NCBI RefSeq assembly: GCF_002894645.1
Contig: NZ_NCQY01000002.1
Span: 274,901 to 338,900, forward strand
DNA: 64,000 nucleotides
Direction of reading: 5' to 3'
Source of the DNA: Salinibacter altiplanensis
Lineage (GTDB): Bacteria; Bacteroidota; Rhodothermia; Rhodothermales; Salinibacteraceae
The notes below the pieces were generated by a model. It did no database searches. It worked only from the letters and a program-made list of their open reading frames with translations, and was not told the origin of the DNA. The position numbers were made by a program, and so were the translations under genes. This document shows positions 1 to 10,896 of the stretch, piece after piece (positions within the stretch are counted from its first letter, which is position 1; the number at the start of each line of letters is the position of its first letter).

Positions 1-1
1 C

Positions 2-1411
2 GTATGCACGCTGGGACCGGCAACCACGGACCCGGACACCCTTCGCCGCCTGGTGGCGGCAGGGATGGACGTTGCCCGCATGAACTTCTCACACGGCACC
101 CACGAAGAGCATCGGCAGCGCGTGGAGACGGTCCGGGAGGTGGCCGAGGCGGAAGGGACGGGAATAACGGTGTTGCAGGACCTGCAGGGGCCCAAAATTC
201 GGGTCGGGCCGGTACAAAACGAGTCGGCAATGCTGGTGGAGGGCGATGAGGTGGTGGTGTCCACCGACACGCCGCGGGAGAGCACGAGCGATCACATCTT
301 CATCGACTACGACGCCCTTGCCCGAGACGCGCGGGAAGACGAGCGCATCCTAATCGACGACGGCCTGCTTGAACTGCGAGTCCTCGAGACCGGAGCCTCG
401 CAGCTTCGGGCGACGGTTGTGGAGGGCGGCCCGTTGCGATCCCGGAAGGGCGTCAACCTGCCCGACCTGCAGGCTGCCACCCCCCCGATGACGGAGAAAG
501 ACCTGAAAGACCTTGAGCTTGGCCTCGAACTGGAGGTCGACGTCGTGGCCCTGTCGTTCGTGCAGGAGCGCTCCGACGTGGAGGCCCTGGTTCACCGCAT
601 CGAGGAGACCGGGAAGAACACCAGCGTCATTGCCAAGATCGAGAAGCCCCAGGCCGTCCGCAACATCGACGAGATCCTGGAAATCGTGGACGGCATCATG
701 GTGGCGCGCGGCGACCTGGGCATTGAGATGCCGATGGAGGAGGTGCCCGGCACGCAAAAGCGCCTTATCCGCAAGAGCATGGAGGCGGCCAAGCCTGTCA
801 TTACGGCCACCCAGATGCTCGAGAGCATGGTGGAGGATCCGCGCCCGACCCGCGCCGAGGCGAGCGATGTGGCCAACGCGGTGCTCGACGGCAGCGACGC
901 GGTGATGCTCTCCGCGGAGACGGCAGTGGGCGAGCACCCGGTTCGGGTCGTGGAGGCGATGCACCAGATCATTCGCCAGGCCGAGTCCTACTGGCAGGAG
1001 CAGCACCAGGCCCTCACCATGATTCCCGATCACTTTGAGCAGGGAGCGAGCGTGACGGACAGCGTCAGTTTTACGGCGTGTCGTCTTGCTGAGCAGGTGG
1101 GGGCGGAGGCCATCTGTTGCCTGACCAACTCGGGCTCGACCGCCCGATCCATCGCCCGACACCGGCCCAGCATGCCCATTTATGCCTTCACCGACAACAA
1201 GCGGGTGGTTGCCCAGCTTGGAAGCCTCTGGGGCACCGAGGCCTTTTACATTCCCTTTCAGCAAGACACCGATCAGGGCATTGCGCGCGTCCACAGCGTT
1301 CTTCATGAGTACGACCTGGTGAAGCCGGGCGGCAAGGTGGTGTTGACCGTGGGGATGCCGCTGCCGGCCCGCGGGCGCACCAATACCATCCACGTCAATT
1401 CTGTACAGTAG
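2..1411 (+). CDS. pyk: Pyruvate kinase (5' end cut by window)
   Basis: Catalyses phosphoenolpyruvate + ADP to pyruvate + ATP, the last step of glycolysis, in the cytosol. The reading frame is open from base 2. The residues before the first internal Met (VCTLGPATTDPDTL) are the conserved N-terminal strand, so only a few residues lie outside the window. Visible motifs are MNFSHG, the signature IAKIEKP near base 630, the metal/phosphate loop MVARGDLGIEMP near 700, and the ATQMLESM and DAVMLSAETAVG segments near 810-930. About 470 codons is the normal bacterial length, and there is no extra C-terminal PEP-utiliser domain. The next gene starts 108 bases downstream. Identity is secure. Confidence 0.97.
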   Translation, partial: VCTLGPATTDPDTLRRLVAAGMDVARMNFSHGTHEEHRQRVETVREVAEAEGTGITVLQDLQGPKIRVGPVQNESAMLVEGDEVVVSTDTPRESTSDHIFIDYDALARDAREDERILIDDGLLELRVLETGASQLRATVVEGGPLRSRKGVNLPDLQAATPPMTEKDLKDLELGLELEVDVVALSFVQERSDVEALVHRIEETGKNTSVIAKIEKPQAVRNIDEILEIVDGIMVARGDLGIEMPMEEVPGTQKRLIRKSMEAAKPVITATQMLESMVEDPRPTRAEASDVANAVLDGSDAVMLSAETAVGEHPVRVVEAMHQIIRQAESYWQEQHQALTMIPDHFEQGASVTDSVSFTACRLAEQVGAEAICCLTNSGSTARSIARHRPSMPIYAFTDNKRVVAQLGSLWGTEAFYIPFQQDTDQGIARVHSVLHEYDLVKPGGKVVLTVGMPLPARGRTNTIHVNSVQ

Positions 1412-1519
1412 AGAGCGTCCGGTGCGCTGAGCCGTCGCAAGAGGATCTCATAGCGCCCCGCTTCCATTGTAGGATCGGCACAGACTCTTCCTCCTTTCCG
1501 ACGCGACTGACGTGTCGAC

Positions 1520-4384
1520 ATGGGTCGCTTCTCTCTTCCGGGGCGGGCACCAGTCCGTATGGTGTGCGGCCTTGCTCTTCTTCTCGTCGGTACCGGACTG
1601 ATGATGAGCTGCGGGCGAGGCTCATTTGTCGGGCGCCAGTACGACGACCTTACGGCCTACTACAATGCCTTTTACAACGCCAACCAAGCCTTTGAGAACG
1701 GGCTCGAATCGGTGAATGAGTCCGAGGAAGACATTGATCGGGCCCATTACCTCTCCGTATTCCCGGCGCCACAGGGCGACGCCGGCCAGTCGTCTTTCGA
1801 GAACGCAATTCAGAAGAGCGCGGACGTTCTGCGAGAGCATCCCAACTCGGAGTGGGTCGACGACGCGCTGCTCCTGATCGGGCGGGCTCGATATCACCAA
1901 CAGAACTACGTGGGGGCCGCCCAGAAATTTCGGGAGGTGACCGCCCTCGATGCCGAGCGGGAAGGCGAGGCCCGCTTCCGACTCACGCAGACACTGGTGG
2001 CGGCCGACCGGTACTCGGAGGCCGCTGAGGCCCTTCGGGCGGGACTGGACCGGGCGCAAGACCACGGCAGCTGGACGGCCCGAATGCGAGTGGTGCGGGG
2101 GGAGCTCTTCGTACGGCAGGAACGATGGACAGAGGCAGAGCAGGCCCTCGCCCGGGGACTGGAAGGAGACCTGCCTGGCGACACCGGGGCACGGGCGGCG
2201 TTTCTGCTGGGGCAGGTGCGCGAGACGCTCGAACGTCCCGAGAGGGCCCGGGCGGCCTACCGACAGGCACTGGAGTACGATCCTCCGTACCCCTTGGCGT
2301 TCGCCGCGGCGTTGGGAGAAATCGAAATGGAGGGGATGAGTGGCGCTCCCAAACAGGCCCTGAGGCGGCTCAGTGATTTGGAACGGGACGACAACACACG
2401 CGAGATGCGGGCGGACATCGCTCGGGCTCGCGCCCGCCTGATTCGGGTGCAGGGACGACCCGACCGGGCGAAACGGGTGCTGAGAGAGGCTTTGTGGGGA
2501 GATGAGGCGCCACGGGGAGCTGGAAAAGGGCAAATTCATTACGAGCTGGGGACGCTCTACCGAGATACGTACGAGGACTTCACTCGGGCCGCCGCCCATT
2601 TCGACACGGCGGCGACGACCCTCTCCTCCGGGCGGGGCCGGAGCACGGGCGAGGGAGAAGAGGCCCAGGCGCTTCCGCGAGCGCCATCGGACGCGGCTGC
2701 CCAGGCGAATCGGTTTCGCCGACTGGCGGAGCGGTCCCAATCGGTGGCCCGGATGGATTCCCTCCTGCGCCTCGGCCGCATGGGGCCCGCCGAGTTTCAG
2801 TCCGTCGTGGAGGAGGTGCGCCAGCGCCGGTTGGAGGCGCAGGAGGCGCAGGCTCAGCGCACGCGCCAGCAACCGCAGTTCCGGGACGAGAGGCGCACCG
2901 GAGTGCAGGAAGCCCCTGCGCCGTCGTCCGAACAGTCCGCCGTGCAGACGCAAGGGACCGACGCTGGGTTTCTGTTTCACCGCGACCCCGCCCTTGTGCA
3001 GCAGGGACGCCGTCAGTTTGAGCAGACGTGGGGAGATCGCCCCCTCATGGACGACTGGCGTCGCGCGGAGGCCATCCGGGGACAACAGAATGCCCGCCCG
3101 AGTGCTGACCAGACCGAAGAGAACGTGGCTCCGGAATCGTCCGCGGACCCGTCCGTAGCGGCTGGGATCGTGGACGTTTCTGCCGTGCCGCGAGACTCGG
3201 CGAGTCGGGGCGAGATGGAAGACCGACGGGCTGTTGCGCGGTACGAGTTGGCCAACGCGCTTTTCCGGGCTGCGGGCCGTCCGGACTCGGCACAGACCTG
3301 GTTCCGTCGGGTGTTGAGGGAGACGCCAGAGCACTCGGTCGCCCCCCAAGCTCTCTACGGATTGGCCCAGGCGCATCAGGCCCAGGGCGATACGGCCGCC
3401 GGAAATGACGCGTACCGGCGCCTCATTGAAACGCATCCTGAGACGCCCACTGCGAGGCGCGCCCGAGAGCAGCTTGGATTGCGAGTAGCCGATGAGGGCC
3501 CCGAGCGGAGGACAAGCCCGGCGGACTCGGCGTACGGTCGGGCCTACGAGGCGTGGCGCGATGGAGCGTACAAGGTTGCCCTGAAGGCATTCTTGACGGC
3601 GGCCGATGCGCACCGTGAAACCCGTGTGGCGCCCCGCGCCCTGTTGGCCGCCGGAGTGGTGTACTACCGAACTGCCCAGCACGATTCCAGCGGTCACGGG
3701 CGGGTCCGGTTTGAACGCCACGTGGATTCCTTGGCGCGGGTCGCCGATCCCGATCCGTTGCGTGATACCACGGAGGCGTCTCGGAACCCGGCGGCCTCTC
3801 CACGCCAGCCGCCGGGTTCTGGTGCCCCTCCGTCGGCCCTCGACACAGCGGACGCGGACGGCCCCGAGGGGCCCCCGCGTCGACTGACTGACTCGACCGC
3901 CGCGACGCGTCGGCGACTCTCGGGCTCGCCATCGGACAGTGCTGTGACGTCGGCTCCTGCCCCCCCGGATGCGACTGGAGAAGAGACAAGAACGGAGTCG
4001 GTCCAGGCCGCGCTCCAGGCACAGGACGCACCGGTCGGTCCCCTTGCGACCCTCCTGGTCCACCTCACGGACCGCTATCCCGAAACGCCCGAGGGGAAAC
4101 GGGCCCGCGCCCTTCTTGCCCAGCTGCGAGAGCAGCGCGCTGTTCAGAGAGACAGCACGAAGGGGGCGTCCGGGAGGGAGACATCGCCCCCCCGCAGACG
4201 GAGCAACGATGCGCAGACCGTCGTCCCGAAGGTGGACAGCCTGGCGAGGGACAATCGCTCTCGGCCCCGGAATCGGGACGCAGATTCTCTCGCACGTCCG
4301 CGGCGAGGGGCCACCGACACGACCCGATCCGAGCGGGAGGGGACTCCTTCCTTCCAGCGACGCGATCCATCCGTACCGCTGTAG
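1520..4384 (+). CDS. TPR lipoprotein, PorW/SprE-like (type IX secretion / gliding)
   Basis: A 954-residue secreted lipoprotein. A short basic N-terminus and hydrophobic stretch end in a lipobox LMMSC (lipidated Cys31). The segment after it (YYNAFYNANQAFENG) resembles the start of Bacteroidota PorW/SprE proteins, which link the outer-membrane type IX secretion machinery to its periplasmic ring. Tetratricopeptide-like helical repeats fill residues about 90-360 and 560-660. They are separated by long low-complexity Arg/Gln/Ser/Pro-rich linkers, and the tail from about 760 to the end is probably disordered. The ATG at 1520 is chosen because it gives the complete signal peptide. The family call rests on the N-terminal motif and architecture; a generic TPR lipoprotein is the alternative. 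A DUF5103 plug-type protein at 50.7 kb supports it. Confidence 0.6.
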   Translation: MGRFSLPGRAPVRMVCGLALLLVGTGLMMSCGRGSFVGRQYDDLTAYYNAFYNANQAFENGLESVNESEEDIDRAHYLSVFPAPQGDAGQSSFENAIQKSADVLREHPNSEWVDDALLLIGRARYHQQNYVGAAQKFREVTALDAEREGEARFRLTQTLVAADRYSEAAEALRAGLDRAQDHGSWTARMRVVRGELFVRQERWTEAEQALARGLEGDLPGDTGARAAFLLGQVRETLERPERARAAYRQALEYDPPYPLAFAAALGEIEMEGMSGAPKQALRRLSDLERDDNTREMRADIARARARLIRVQGRPDRAKRVLREALWGDEAPRGAGKGQIHYELGTLYRDTYEDFTRAAAHFDTAATTLSSGRGRSTGEGEEAQALPRAPSDAAAQANRFRRLAERSQSVARMDSLLRLGRMGPAEFQSVVEEVRQRRLEAQEAQAQRTRQQPQFRDERRTGVQEAPAPSSEQSAVQTQGTDAGFLFHRDPALVQQGRRQFEQTWGDRPLMDDWRRAEAIRGQQNARPSADQTEENVAPESSADPSVAAGIVDVSAVPRDSASRGEMEDRRAVARYELANALFRAAGRPDSAQTWFRRVLRETPEHSVAPQALYGLAQAHQAQGDTAAGNDAYRRLIETHPETPTARRAREQLGLRVADEGPERRTSPADSAYGRAYEAWRDGAYKVALKAFLTAADAHRETRVAPRALLAAGVVYYRTAQHDSSGHGRVRFERHVDSLARVADPDPLRDTTEASRNPAASPRQPPGSGAPPSALDTADADGPEGPPRRLTDSTAATRRRLSGSPSDSAVTSAPAPPDATGEETRTESVQAALQAQDAPVGPLATLLVHLTDRYPETPEGKRARALLAQLREQRAVQRDSTKGASGRETSPPRRRSNDAQTVVPKVDSLARDNRSRPRNRDADSLARPRRGATDTTRSEREGTPSFQRRDPSVPL

Positions 4385-4506
4385 GGAAGAGATGGAAGTT
4401 CGTCTGAATCCGACGAAGTGTCGCCGATCAGGGAAACCCTGGTAAATATGTGCCTGTAGATACCTCCTGCAAAGAAGAAAGAGTGCCCGGCGCGGCCAGA
4501 CCATCG

Positions 4507-4536
4507 AGGCAAGCAGTACGTCTGCTTGCCTTTTTC
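4507..4536 (+). terminator. Intrinsic terminator before the rpsL operon
   Basis: A perfect 10-bp inverted repeat, AGGCAAGCAG / CTGCTTGCCT (4507-4516 and 4522-4531), with a 5-base loop, runs into a T tract (4531-4535). It lies 123 bases after the TPR lipoprotein and about 250 bases before rpsL. It most likely ends the upstream transcript, though it could also serve as an attenuator in the rpsL leader. Confidence 0.8.
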
Positions 4537-4567
4537 TTAGCGCCGGGCTCACAGGAAAGACTGGTCA

Positions 4568-4591
4568 ACCGATACAGAACATTGTATCGGT
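4568..4591 (+). promoter_or_regulatory. Inverted repeat in rpsL leader/promoter region
   Basis: A perfect 8-bp inverted repeat, ACCGATAC / GTATCGGT (4568-4575 and 4584-4591), is separated by 8 bases. It lies between the terminator at 4507 and the rpsL start at 4786. It could be an operator or a leader stem. The remaining 4385-4785 spacer shows no convincing gene; its short ORFs resemble no protein family I recognise. Confidence 0.4.
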
Positions 4592-4785
4592 GTGCGGGGT
4601 GAGGCTGATGCCCTTGGCAGTGGCAACGGCCGGGAGAAACTGTTTTCATTTCTTCTTTGCTCCCCATTTGGGACCCTGGCCGGAGAGCGACCAGTATTCG
4701 GTGAGTGTATGTGCCAGAAAGCACACGGGTACGTGCAGACAACGACGTCCCTTCGACATCGTCCCGACAAACGACCGACACCGAC

Positions 4786-5160
4786 GTGCCGACGACCCAG
4801 CAGTTGATCCGAAAAGGGCGAAAGTCTGAAGAGGAAACAAGCGATGCCCCTGCGTTGGAGGGAAGTCCGCAGCGCCGTGGGGTGTGCATGAGAGTGTACA
4901 CAACCACCCCGAAGAAGCCGAACTCGGCTCTTCGGAAGGTGACGCGTGTGCGGCTGACCAACGGGAATGAGGTCACCGCGTACATACCGGGGGAGGGGCA
5001 CAACCTTCAGGAGCACTCCATCGTGCTCGTTCGCGGGGGGCGTGTGAAGGACCTTCCGGGTGTGAAGTATCACGTCGTGCGAGGGGCCCTCGATACGGCT
5101 GGCGTAGAGGAGCGTCGGCAGGGCCGCTCGAAGTACGGCACGAAGAAGCCGCGTGACTAG
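4786..5160 (+). CDS. rpsL: 30S ribosomal protein S12 (uS12)
   Basis: Small-subunit protein at the decoding centre. The family N-terminus ([11 protein letters not shown]) begins right after a GTG at 4786, giving 124 residues, the standard S12 length. The longer upstream-open frame is therefore rejected as start. The conserved loops [12 protein letters not shown] and [12 protein letters not shown] are intact, with the lysines at which streptomycin-resistance changes usually occur unaltered. It is the first gene of the translation/transcription block, and rpsG follows after 47 bases. The GTG start has no purine-rich Shine-Dalgarno sequence upstream. Confidence 0.97.
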   Translation: MPTTQQLIRKGRKSEEETSDAPALEGSPQRRGVCMRVYTTTPKKPNSALRKVTRVRLTNGNEVTAYIPGEGHNLQEHSIVLVRGGRVKDLPGVKYHVVRGALDTAGVEERRQGRSKYGTKKPRD

Positions 5161-5207
5161 CGCGCCGCTCCACTGAACCCTGTTCTTGACGACAGCCAGT
5201 TTTTCCT

Positions 5208-5681
5208 ATGTCACGAAATGAGGCCCCCGAGCAGCGCACAACCCAGCCGGATCCCGTGTACCGGGATGACATGGTCTCCCGGTTCGTCAACGCGATCATG
5301 CGAGACGGCAAGAAGAGCCTTGCCCGCCGCATCGTGTACGATACGTTTGACGTAATCGAGGAGCGTACGGGAGAAGAGGAAGGGCTGGAAGTGTTTAAGA
5401 AAGCGGTCAATAACGCCGCGCCTCTCGTGGAGGTGCGGAGCCGCCGCGTGGGAGGGGCGACCTATCAGGTGCCCGCTGAGGTGCGTCCCGAGCGGCGCAT
5501 CACGCTGGCCTTTCGCTGGATCATCCAGTATGCCCGGGCCCGGAATGAGAAGAGCATGGTGAATCGTCTCGCGAGCGAGCTGGTTGATGCTGCTCGCGGT
5601 GAAGGCGGTGCTGTGAAGAAGAAAGACGATACGCACCGCATGGCCGAGTCCAACAAGGCCTTTGCTCACTTCCAGTTCTAG
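5208..5681 (+). CDS. rpsG: 30S ribosomal protein S7 (uS7)
   Basis: Primary assembly protein of the 30S head, next to the E site; S7 is the classical translational repressor of str operons. The 157 residues match the family length. Family motifs are RFVNAIMRDGKKSLARRIVY, GGATYQVPAEVRPER and the acid-rich C-terminal region ending in AESNKAFAHFQF. The start ATG follows TTTTTCCT rather than a Shine-Dalgarno sequence. It sits between rpsL and fusA as in most bacterial str operons. Confidence 0.97.
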   Translation: MSRNEAPEQRTTQPDPVYRDDMVSRFVNAIMRDGKKSLARRIVYDTFDVIEERTGEEEGLEVFKKAVNNAAPLVEVRSRRVGGATYQVPAEVRPERRITLAFRWIIQYARARNEKSMVNRLASELVDAARGEGGAVKKKDDTHRMAESNKAFAHFQF

Positions 5682-5754
5682 ACTTTCTGGACGGACGGGG
5701 CCGTCTCCCGGTCTGTGCTGAGCGTTCAAGTACCTCACTTTGAGATTTATACCC

Positions 5755-7875
5755 ATGGCTACGCAGAAAAACGAGAGCTTCCCGCTGGAAAAGACCCGAA
5801 ATATCGGCATCATGGCGCACATCGATGCCGGGAAGACCACCCTTACGGAGCGGGTTCTTTTCTACACCGGTCGCCTGCACCGCATGGGAGAGGTGCACGA
5901 CGGGGCAGCGACCATGGACTTCATGGAGCAGGAGAAGGAGCGGGGGATCACCATTACCTCGGCGGCAACCACCTGCTACTGGGATGACCACCGGGTGAAC
6001 ATCATTGACACGCCGGGCCACGTGGACTTTACGGTGGAGGTGGAACGCTCTCTCCGCGTGCTCGACGGTGCAATCGCCCTGTTCTGCGCCGTTGGGGGTG
6101 TGGAGCCGCAGTCGGAGACGGTTTGGCGCCAGGCCGAAAAGTATGATGTGCCGCGGATCGGGTTCGTGAACAAGATGGACCGGACCGGCGCGGACTTCGA
6201 GAACGTGCTGGAAATGATGGAAGACCGCCTCAGTGCCAACCCGGTGCCGGTGCAGTATCCCATTGGCTCGGGGGACATGTTTCGGGGGATCATCGACCTC
6301 ATCGAAGGCAAGGCCGTCATCTACGACGATGAGTCCCAGGGCATGCAGTGGGATGTCGTCGACATTCCGGATGACCTGAAGTCGGAGGCGGAGCACTGGC
6401 GCATCAATCTTCTGGAGAGCGTCGCGGAGTACGACGACGAGCTGCTCATGAAGTACCTTGATGAAGACCAGGAGGTGGAGCCGGATGAGCTGGACGCGGT
6501 GATCCGAAAGGCCACTCTCAATCGCGACATGACGCCAATGTTCTGCGGGTCTGCCCTCCAGAACACCGGTGTACAGCGTGTGCTCGACGGCGTCACGAAC
6601 TACCTTCCGAGCCCAAACGATGTCCCGGCCATCACGGGGCACCATCCGCAAGACAAGGAGGAGGAGATCACTCGTCGTTCGAAGGAAGATGAGCCCTTCA
6701 GTGCGGTCGCGTTCAAGATTACGACGGACCCGTATGTAGGAAAGCTGACGTTCGTCCGCGTTTACAGCGGCACGCTGGAGTCTGGCTCCCGCGTCTACAG
6801 TCCCACTCGGGACGAGGACGAGCGCATCGGGCGCATGATGTTCATGCATGCCGACAGCCGAGAGGATGTGGACATGATCCGTGCCGGCGACATCGCTGCC
6901 GTGGTGGGCCCGAAAAACCTGAAGACCGGGGACACAATCTGTGACGCGGACGACCCGGTCGTGCTTGAGTCCATGGACTTTCCGGAGCCGGTGATCCGGA
7001 TTGCGGTGGAGCCGAAGACGAAGGCGGACCGGGACAAGCTGACCAACGGTCTTACAAAGCTCGCCGAGGAAGACCCGACGTTCAATGTCCGCACCGACGA
7101 GGAGACCGGGCAGACCATTATTGCGGGGATGGGGGAGTTGCACCTTGAGATCATCATTGATCGGCTCAAGCAAGAGTTCAAGGTGGAGGCCAACGTGGGA
7201 CAGCCCCAGGTGGCATACCGCGAGGCGCTCACTGAGACGATCAATGAGCATTATGTCCTGAAGAAGCAGACCGGGGGCCGCGGGCAGTTCGCGGAGGTCT
7301 ACATGGACGTGGGTCCGATTCCGGAAGAAGAGGAGGAAGAGGCGGGTCTTGTTTTCAAGAATGAAATCAAGGGCGGGGTTATTCCGAAAGAGTTTATTCC
7401 GTCCGTTGAGCGTGGCATCGAGAGCGCCCTGGAAGATGGGCCGCTCGCTGGGTATCCGATCGAAGGGGTTTGGGTGCGTCTTTACGACGGGGATCACCAC
7501 GAGGTCGACTCCGACCAGAACGCGTTCGAGATTGCCGGTCGGCTTGGCTTCCGCGAAGCTGCCCGTCACGCCAACCCGGTCCTTATGGAGCCGGTGATGG
7601 AGGTGGAGGTGATCACCCCCGACGATTACATGGGGGACATCATCGGAGACCTCAATGGCCGCCGCGGTCAGATTGGCCAGATGGGCCAGCGCAACGACGC
7701 GCAGGTGATCAACGCGAAGGTGCCGCTCTCGGAGATGTTCGGGTACTCGACGGACCTCCGCTCGCTGTCTCAGGGGCGGGCCATTTACACAATGCAGTTT
7801 GGAAGCTACGAGCCGGTTCCTGACGAAATTGCCTCCGACATCATGGACGAGCAGACCATGGGTGCGGCGGCCTAG
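5755..7875 (+). CDS. fusA: Elongation factor G
   Basis: GTPase that drives ribosomal translocation and, with RRF, ribosome recycling. The 706-residue protein starts at the ATG at 5755 (MATQKN), which matches the family start better than a TTG 15 bases upstream. G motifs are AHIDAGKTT (residues about 21-29), [17 protein letters not shown] and NKMD. Domain II and the domain IV-V hallmarks ([37 protein letters not shown]) are all present. The protein is strongly acidic, as in salt-in halophiles, with an Asp/Glu-rich stretch around residues 520-530. It lies 73 bases after rpsG and 88 bases before tuf. Confidence 0.97.
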   Translation: MATQKNESFPLEKTRNIGIMAHIDAGKTTLTERVLFYTGRLHRMGEVHDGAATMDFMEQEKERGITITSAATTCYWDDHRVNIIDTPGHVDFTVEVERSLRVLDGAIALFCAVGGVEPQSETVWRQAEKYDVPRIGFVNKMDRTGADFENVLEMMEDRLSANPVPVQYPIGSGDMFRGIIDLIEGKAVIYDDESQGMQWDVVDIPDDLKSEAEHWRINLLESVAEYDDELLMKYLDEDQEVEPDELDAVIRKATLNRDMTPMFCGSALQNTGVQRVLDGVTNYLPSPNDVPAITGHHPQDKEEEITRRSKEDEPFSAVAFKITTDPYVGKLTFVRVYSGTLESGSRVYSPTRDEDERIGRMMFMHADSREDVDMIRAGDIAAVVGPKNLKTGDTICDADDPVVLESMDFPEPVIRIAVEPKTKADRDKLTNGLTKLAEEDPTFNVRTDEETGQTIIAGMGELHLEIIIDRLKQEFKVEANVGQPQVAYREALTETINEHYVLKKQTGGRGQFAEVYMDVGPIPEEEEEEAGLVFKNEIKGGVIPKEFIPSVERGIESALEDGPLAGYPIEGVWVRLYDGDHHEVDSDQNAFEIAGRLGFREAARHANPVLMEPVMEVEVITPDDYMGDIIGDLNGRRGQIGQMGQRNDAQVINAKVPLSEMFGYSTDLRSLSQGRAIYTMQFGSYEPVPDEIASDIMDEQTMGAAA

Positions 7876-7963
7876 TCCGCCCGCGCCGCGGGACGCCGGG
7901 TCCGCGTCTGCATTCTTTTCTGCTACACTCGAATCCACACGCACACACCGACCACACACCACC

Positions 7964-9154
<1,191 letters not shown>

Positions 9155-9237
9155 GATTTATCCGGCGTCGGGGCTTCTGGGCCGTCTCCGGTGGGTTCGA
9201 AACGACCTGCCTGAATCTGTTGCCCCGTGCCGCACTT

Positions 9238-9313
9238 GCGGACGTAGCTCAACTGGGAGAGCAGCGGACTCCAAATCCGCCGGTTGGGGGTTCAAGTCCT
9301 CCCGTCCGTGCCA
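9238..9313 (+). tRNA. trnW: tRNA-Trp (CCA anticodon)
   Basis: A full cloverleaf can be drawn. The acceptor stem is GCGGACG/CGTCCGT with a G-T pair at the first position. The D stem is GCTC/GAGC, and the anticodon stem GCGGA/TCCGC holds anticodon CCA at 9271-9273. The T arm is GGGGG-TTCAAGT-CCTCC. The discriminator is G and the CCA end is encoded (9311-9313). The G73 discriminator fits bacterial tRNA-Trp. It lies between tuf and secE, a very common bacterial arrangement, and is probably processed from the operon transcript. Confidence 0.96.
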
Positions 9314-9424
9314 TACTGCGGGCTACGCCTTTGCCCGTTTGGACTGGCTCCTTTTGTGTTGATGAGCTACCCCGACCAGCGAGTGCTTCCGCAGGCTACG
9401 GTCTGATCATCTGACTCTTTGCCC

Positions 9425-9610
9425 ATGACCTGGATACGTGAGTACCTGAAAAACGTCGTCGCGGAAATGGAGAAGGTGAACTGGCCCGGCCGCGATGAAC
9501 TGATCAGCAGCACACTGATCACAATTGTTGCCACGCTGATTGTCTCCGGCTTCATCTTTCTGGCCGATCAAGTTATCCAGAGGACCCTGGAGGTTCTCTA
9601 TCGGGCGTAG
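9425..9610 (+). CDS. secE: Preprotein translocase subunit SecE
   Basis: Essential clamp of the SecYEG channel in the inner membrane. It is a 61-residue single-span form: an amphipathic helix with the conserved EMEKVNWPGRDELISST segment (about 18-34), then one transmembrane helix. The ATG at 9425 is chosen over a TTG six bases upstream. The nusG gene starts 50 bases later, the nearly universal secE-nusG linkage. Confidence 0.95.
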   Translation: MTWIREYLKNVVAEMEKVNWPGRDELISSTLITIVATLIVSGFIFLADQVIQRTLEVLYRA

Positions 9611-9660
9611 TTTGGCACAGTGGGCCGCGCATCGACTGCTGTAGGCATTTGATATCTGTT

Positions 9661-10218
9661 ATGGCTGAAGATACAGACACAGACACATGGTACGTGCTCC
9701 GCACGTTCTCGAACCATGAGAAGAAGGTGCGTCGGTACCTCGAAAGTGAGATTGATCGACTTGGGCTTGAGGACCAGGTCGAAGAGGTTCTGATTCCCAC
9801 GGAGACGGTGTTCGAAATGAAGGGGGGGGAAAAGAAGACGAAGGAGAAAACGTTTTTTCCCGGGTACATCCTTCTCAACTGCACACTTACGTCCAGCCTC
9901 CAAGATCTCGCGGAGGATCTCCCCTCTGTTATTGGATTCTTGAGGACAGGGACAGGGGACGAGCCTACCCAGCTCCGAGAAGAAGAGATCAAGCGCATTC
10001 TTGGGAAGATGGATCGGGCGGAGGAGATGGGAGAACAGCCCGAGATGCCGTTCAAGGTGGGCGATCCGGTTAAGGTGGTCGACGGTCCCTTCGACAGCTT
10101 TAATGGCATTGTGGAAGACGTCTATCCCGACCAGATGAAGGTGAAGGTGATGGTGTCGATCTTCGGGCGGAAGACCCCTGTTGAGCTTGACTACCTGCAG
10201 GTTGAGCACGAAGAGTAA
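9661..10218 (+). CDS. nusG: Transcription termination/antitermination protein NusG
   Basis: Binds RNA polymerase and couples it to Rho or to the ribosome. It has 185 residues from the ATG at 9661. The NGN domain has WYVLRTFSNHEKKV near the N-terminus and FFPGYILL near residue 63. The C-terminal KOW domain is FKVGDPVKVVDGPFDSFNG. A short Asp/Thr-rich N-terminal extension and an acidic Glu-Glu end fit the halophilic background. A frame open 12 bases upstream (MISV) is less likely as start. The rplK gene follows after 117 bases. Confidence 0.97.
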   Translation: MAEDTDTDTWYVLRTFSNHEKKVRRYLESEIDRLGLEDQVEEVLIPTETVFEMKGGEKKTKEKTFFPGYILLNCTLTSSLQDLAEDLPSVIGFLRTGTGDEPTQLREEEIKRILGKMDRAEEMGEQPEMPFKVGDPVKVVDGPFDSFNGIVEDVYPDQMKVKVMVSIFGRKTPVELDYLQVEHEE

Positions 10219-10335
10219 GAGTTCATCCCTCGCGACGGTGCCACTGGGGCCGTCGCACGTTCTCGTTTTTCCTGAACAAACCGGCGGAAGTTGTCCCGAC
10301 TCGCATCGGGCAACGCCTGCACCGCCCATACGCAC

Positions 10336-10776
10336 ATGGCAGCACCAGTCGAACAAACGATTAAGCTCCAAATCAAGGGTGGACAAGCCAACCCTGCTCC
10401 GCCCATTGGGCCAGCCCTCGGGCAGCACGGCGTAAATATCATGGAGTTTTGCAAGGCATTCAACTCCCGCACGGAAGACCGGATGGGGACGCTCCTTCCG
10501 GTTGAGATTACGATTTACGCCGATCGCTCCTTTGACTTCATCGTCAAGAGCCCTCCGGCGTCCATTCTCCTGAAGCAGAAGGCCGACATTGAGACCGCGG
10601 CGGGCGACCCGCTCCGAGACGATGCCGGGACGGTCACCTGGGACGATTGCCTCGACATTGCCGATCAGAAGCTCCAGGACCTGAATGCACACACTGTGGA
10701 AAAGGGGGCCAGCATGGTGGCCGGTACGGCCCGGTCCATGGGCATCACTGTTGAGGGCAAGCCGGCCCACGAGTAG
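10336..10776 (+). CDS. rplK: 50S ribosomal protein L11 (uL11)
   Basis: Component of the GTPase-associated centre; binds 23S rRNA and is needed for RelA activation. It has 146 residues from the ATG at 10336 (MAAPVEQTIKLQI). The family signatures GGQANPAPPIGPALGQHGVNI and the C-terminal rRNA-binding part ending in GTARSMGITVEG are intact. The upstream-open frame (MSRLASGN) is rejected because it lacks homology. Confidence 0.97.
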   Translation: MAAPVEQTIKLQIKGGQANPAPPIGPALGQHGVNIMEFCKAFNSRTEDRMGTLLPVEITIYADRSFDFIVKSPPASILLKQKADIETAAGDPLRDDAGTVTWDDCLDIADQKLQDLNAHTVEKGASMVAGTARSMGITVEGKPAHE

Positions 10777-10896
10777 TCCCCCTCGTTTTTAGAGGCTCAA
10801 GTTCCCACCCCTGTACTCTCGTCGCATTCGTACTTCACGTGGGAGTCGTCTCGGCACCGATCGAGAAGACGTCTGCACCACACAACCGCACCCGTT

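Noticed and set aside
4590-4829. Short plus-strand ORFs in the rpsL leader
   Set aside because: Overlapping frames with random composition and no start context; they lie over terminator and leader sequence.
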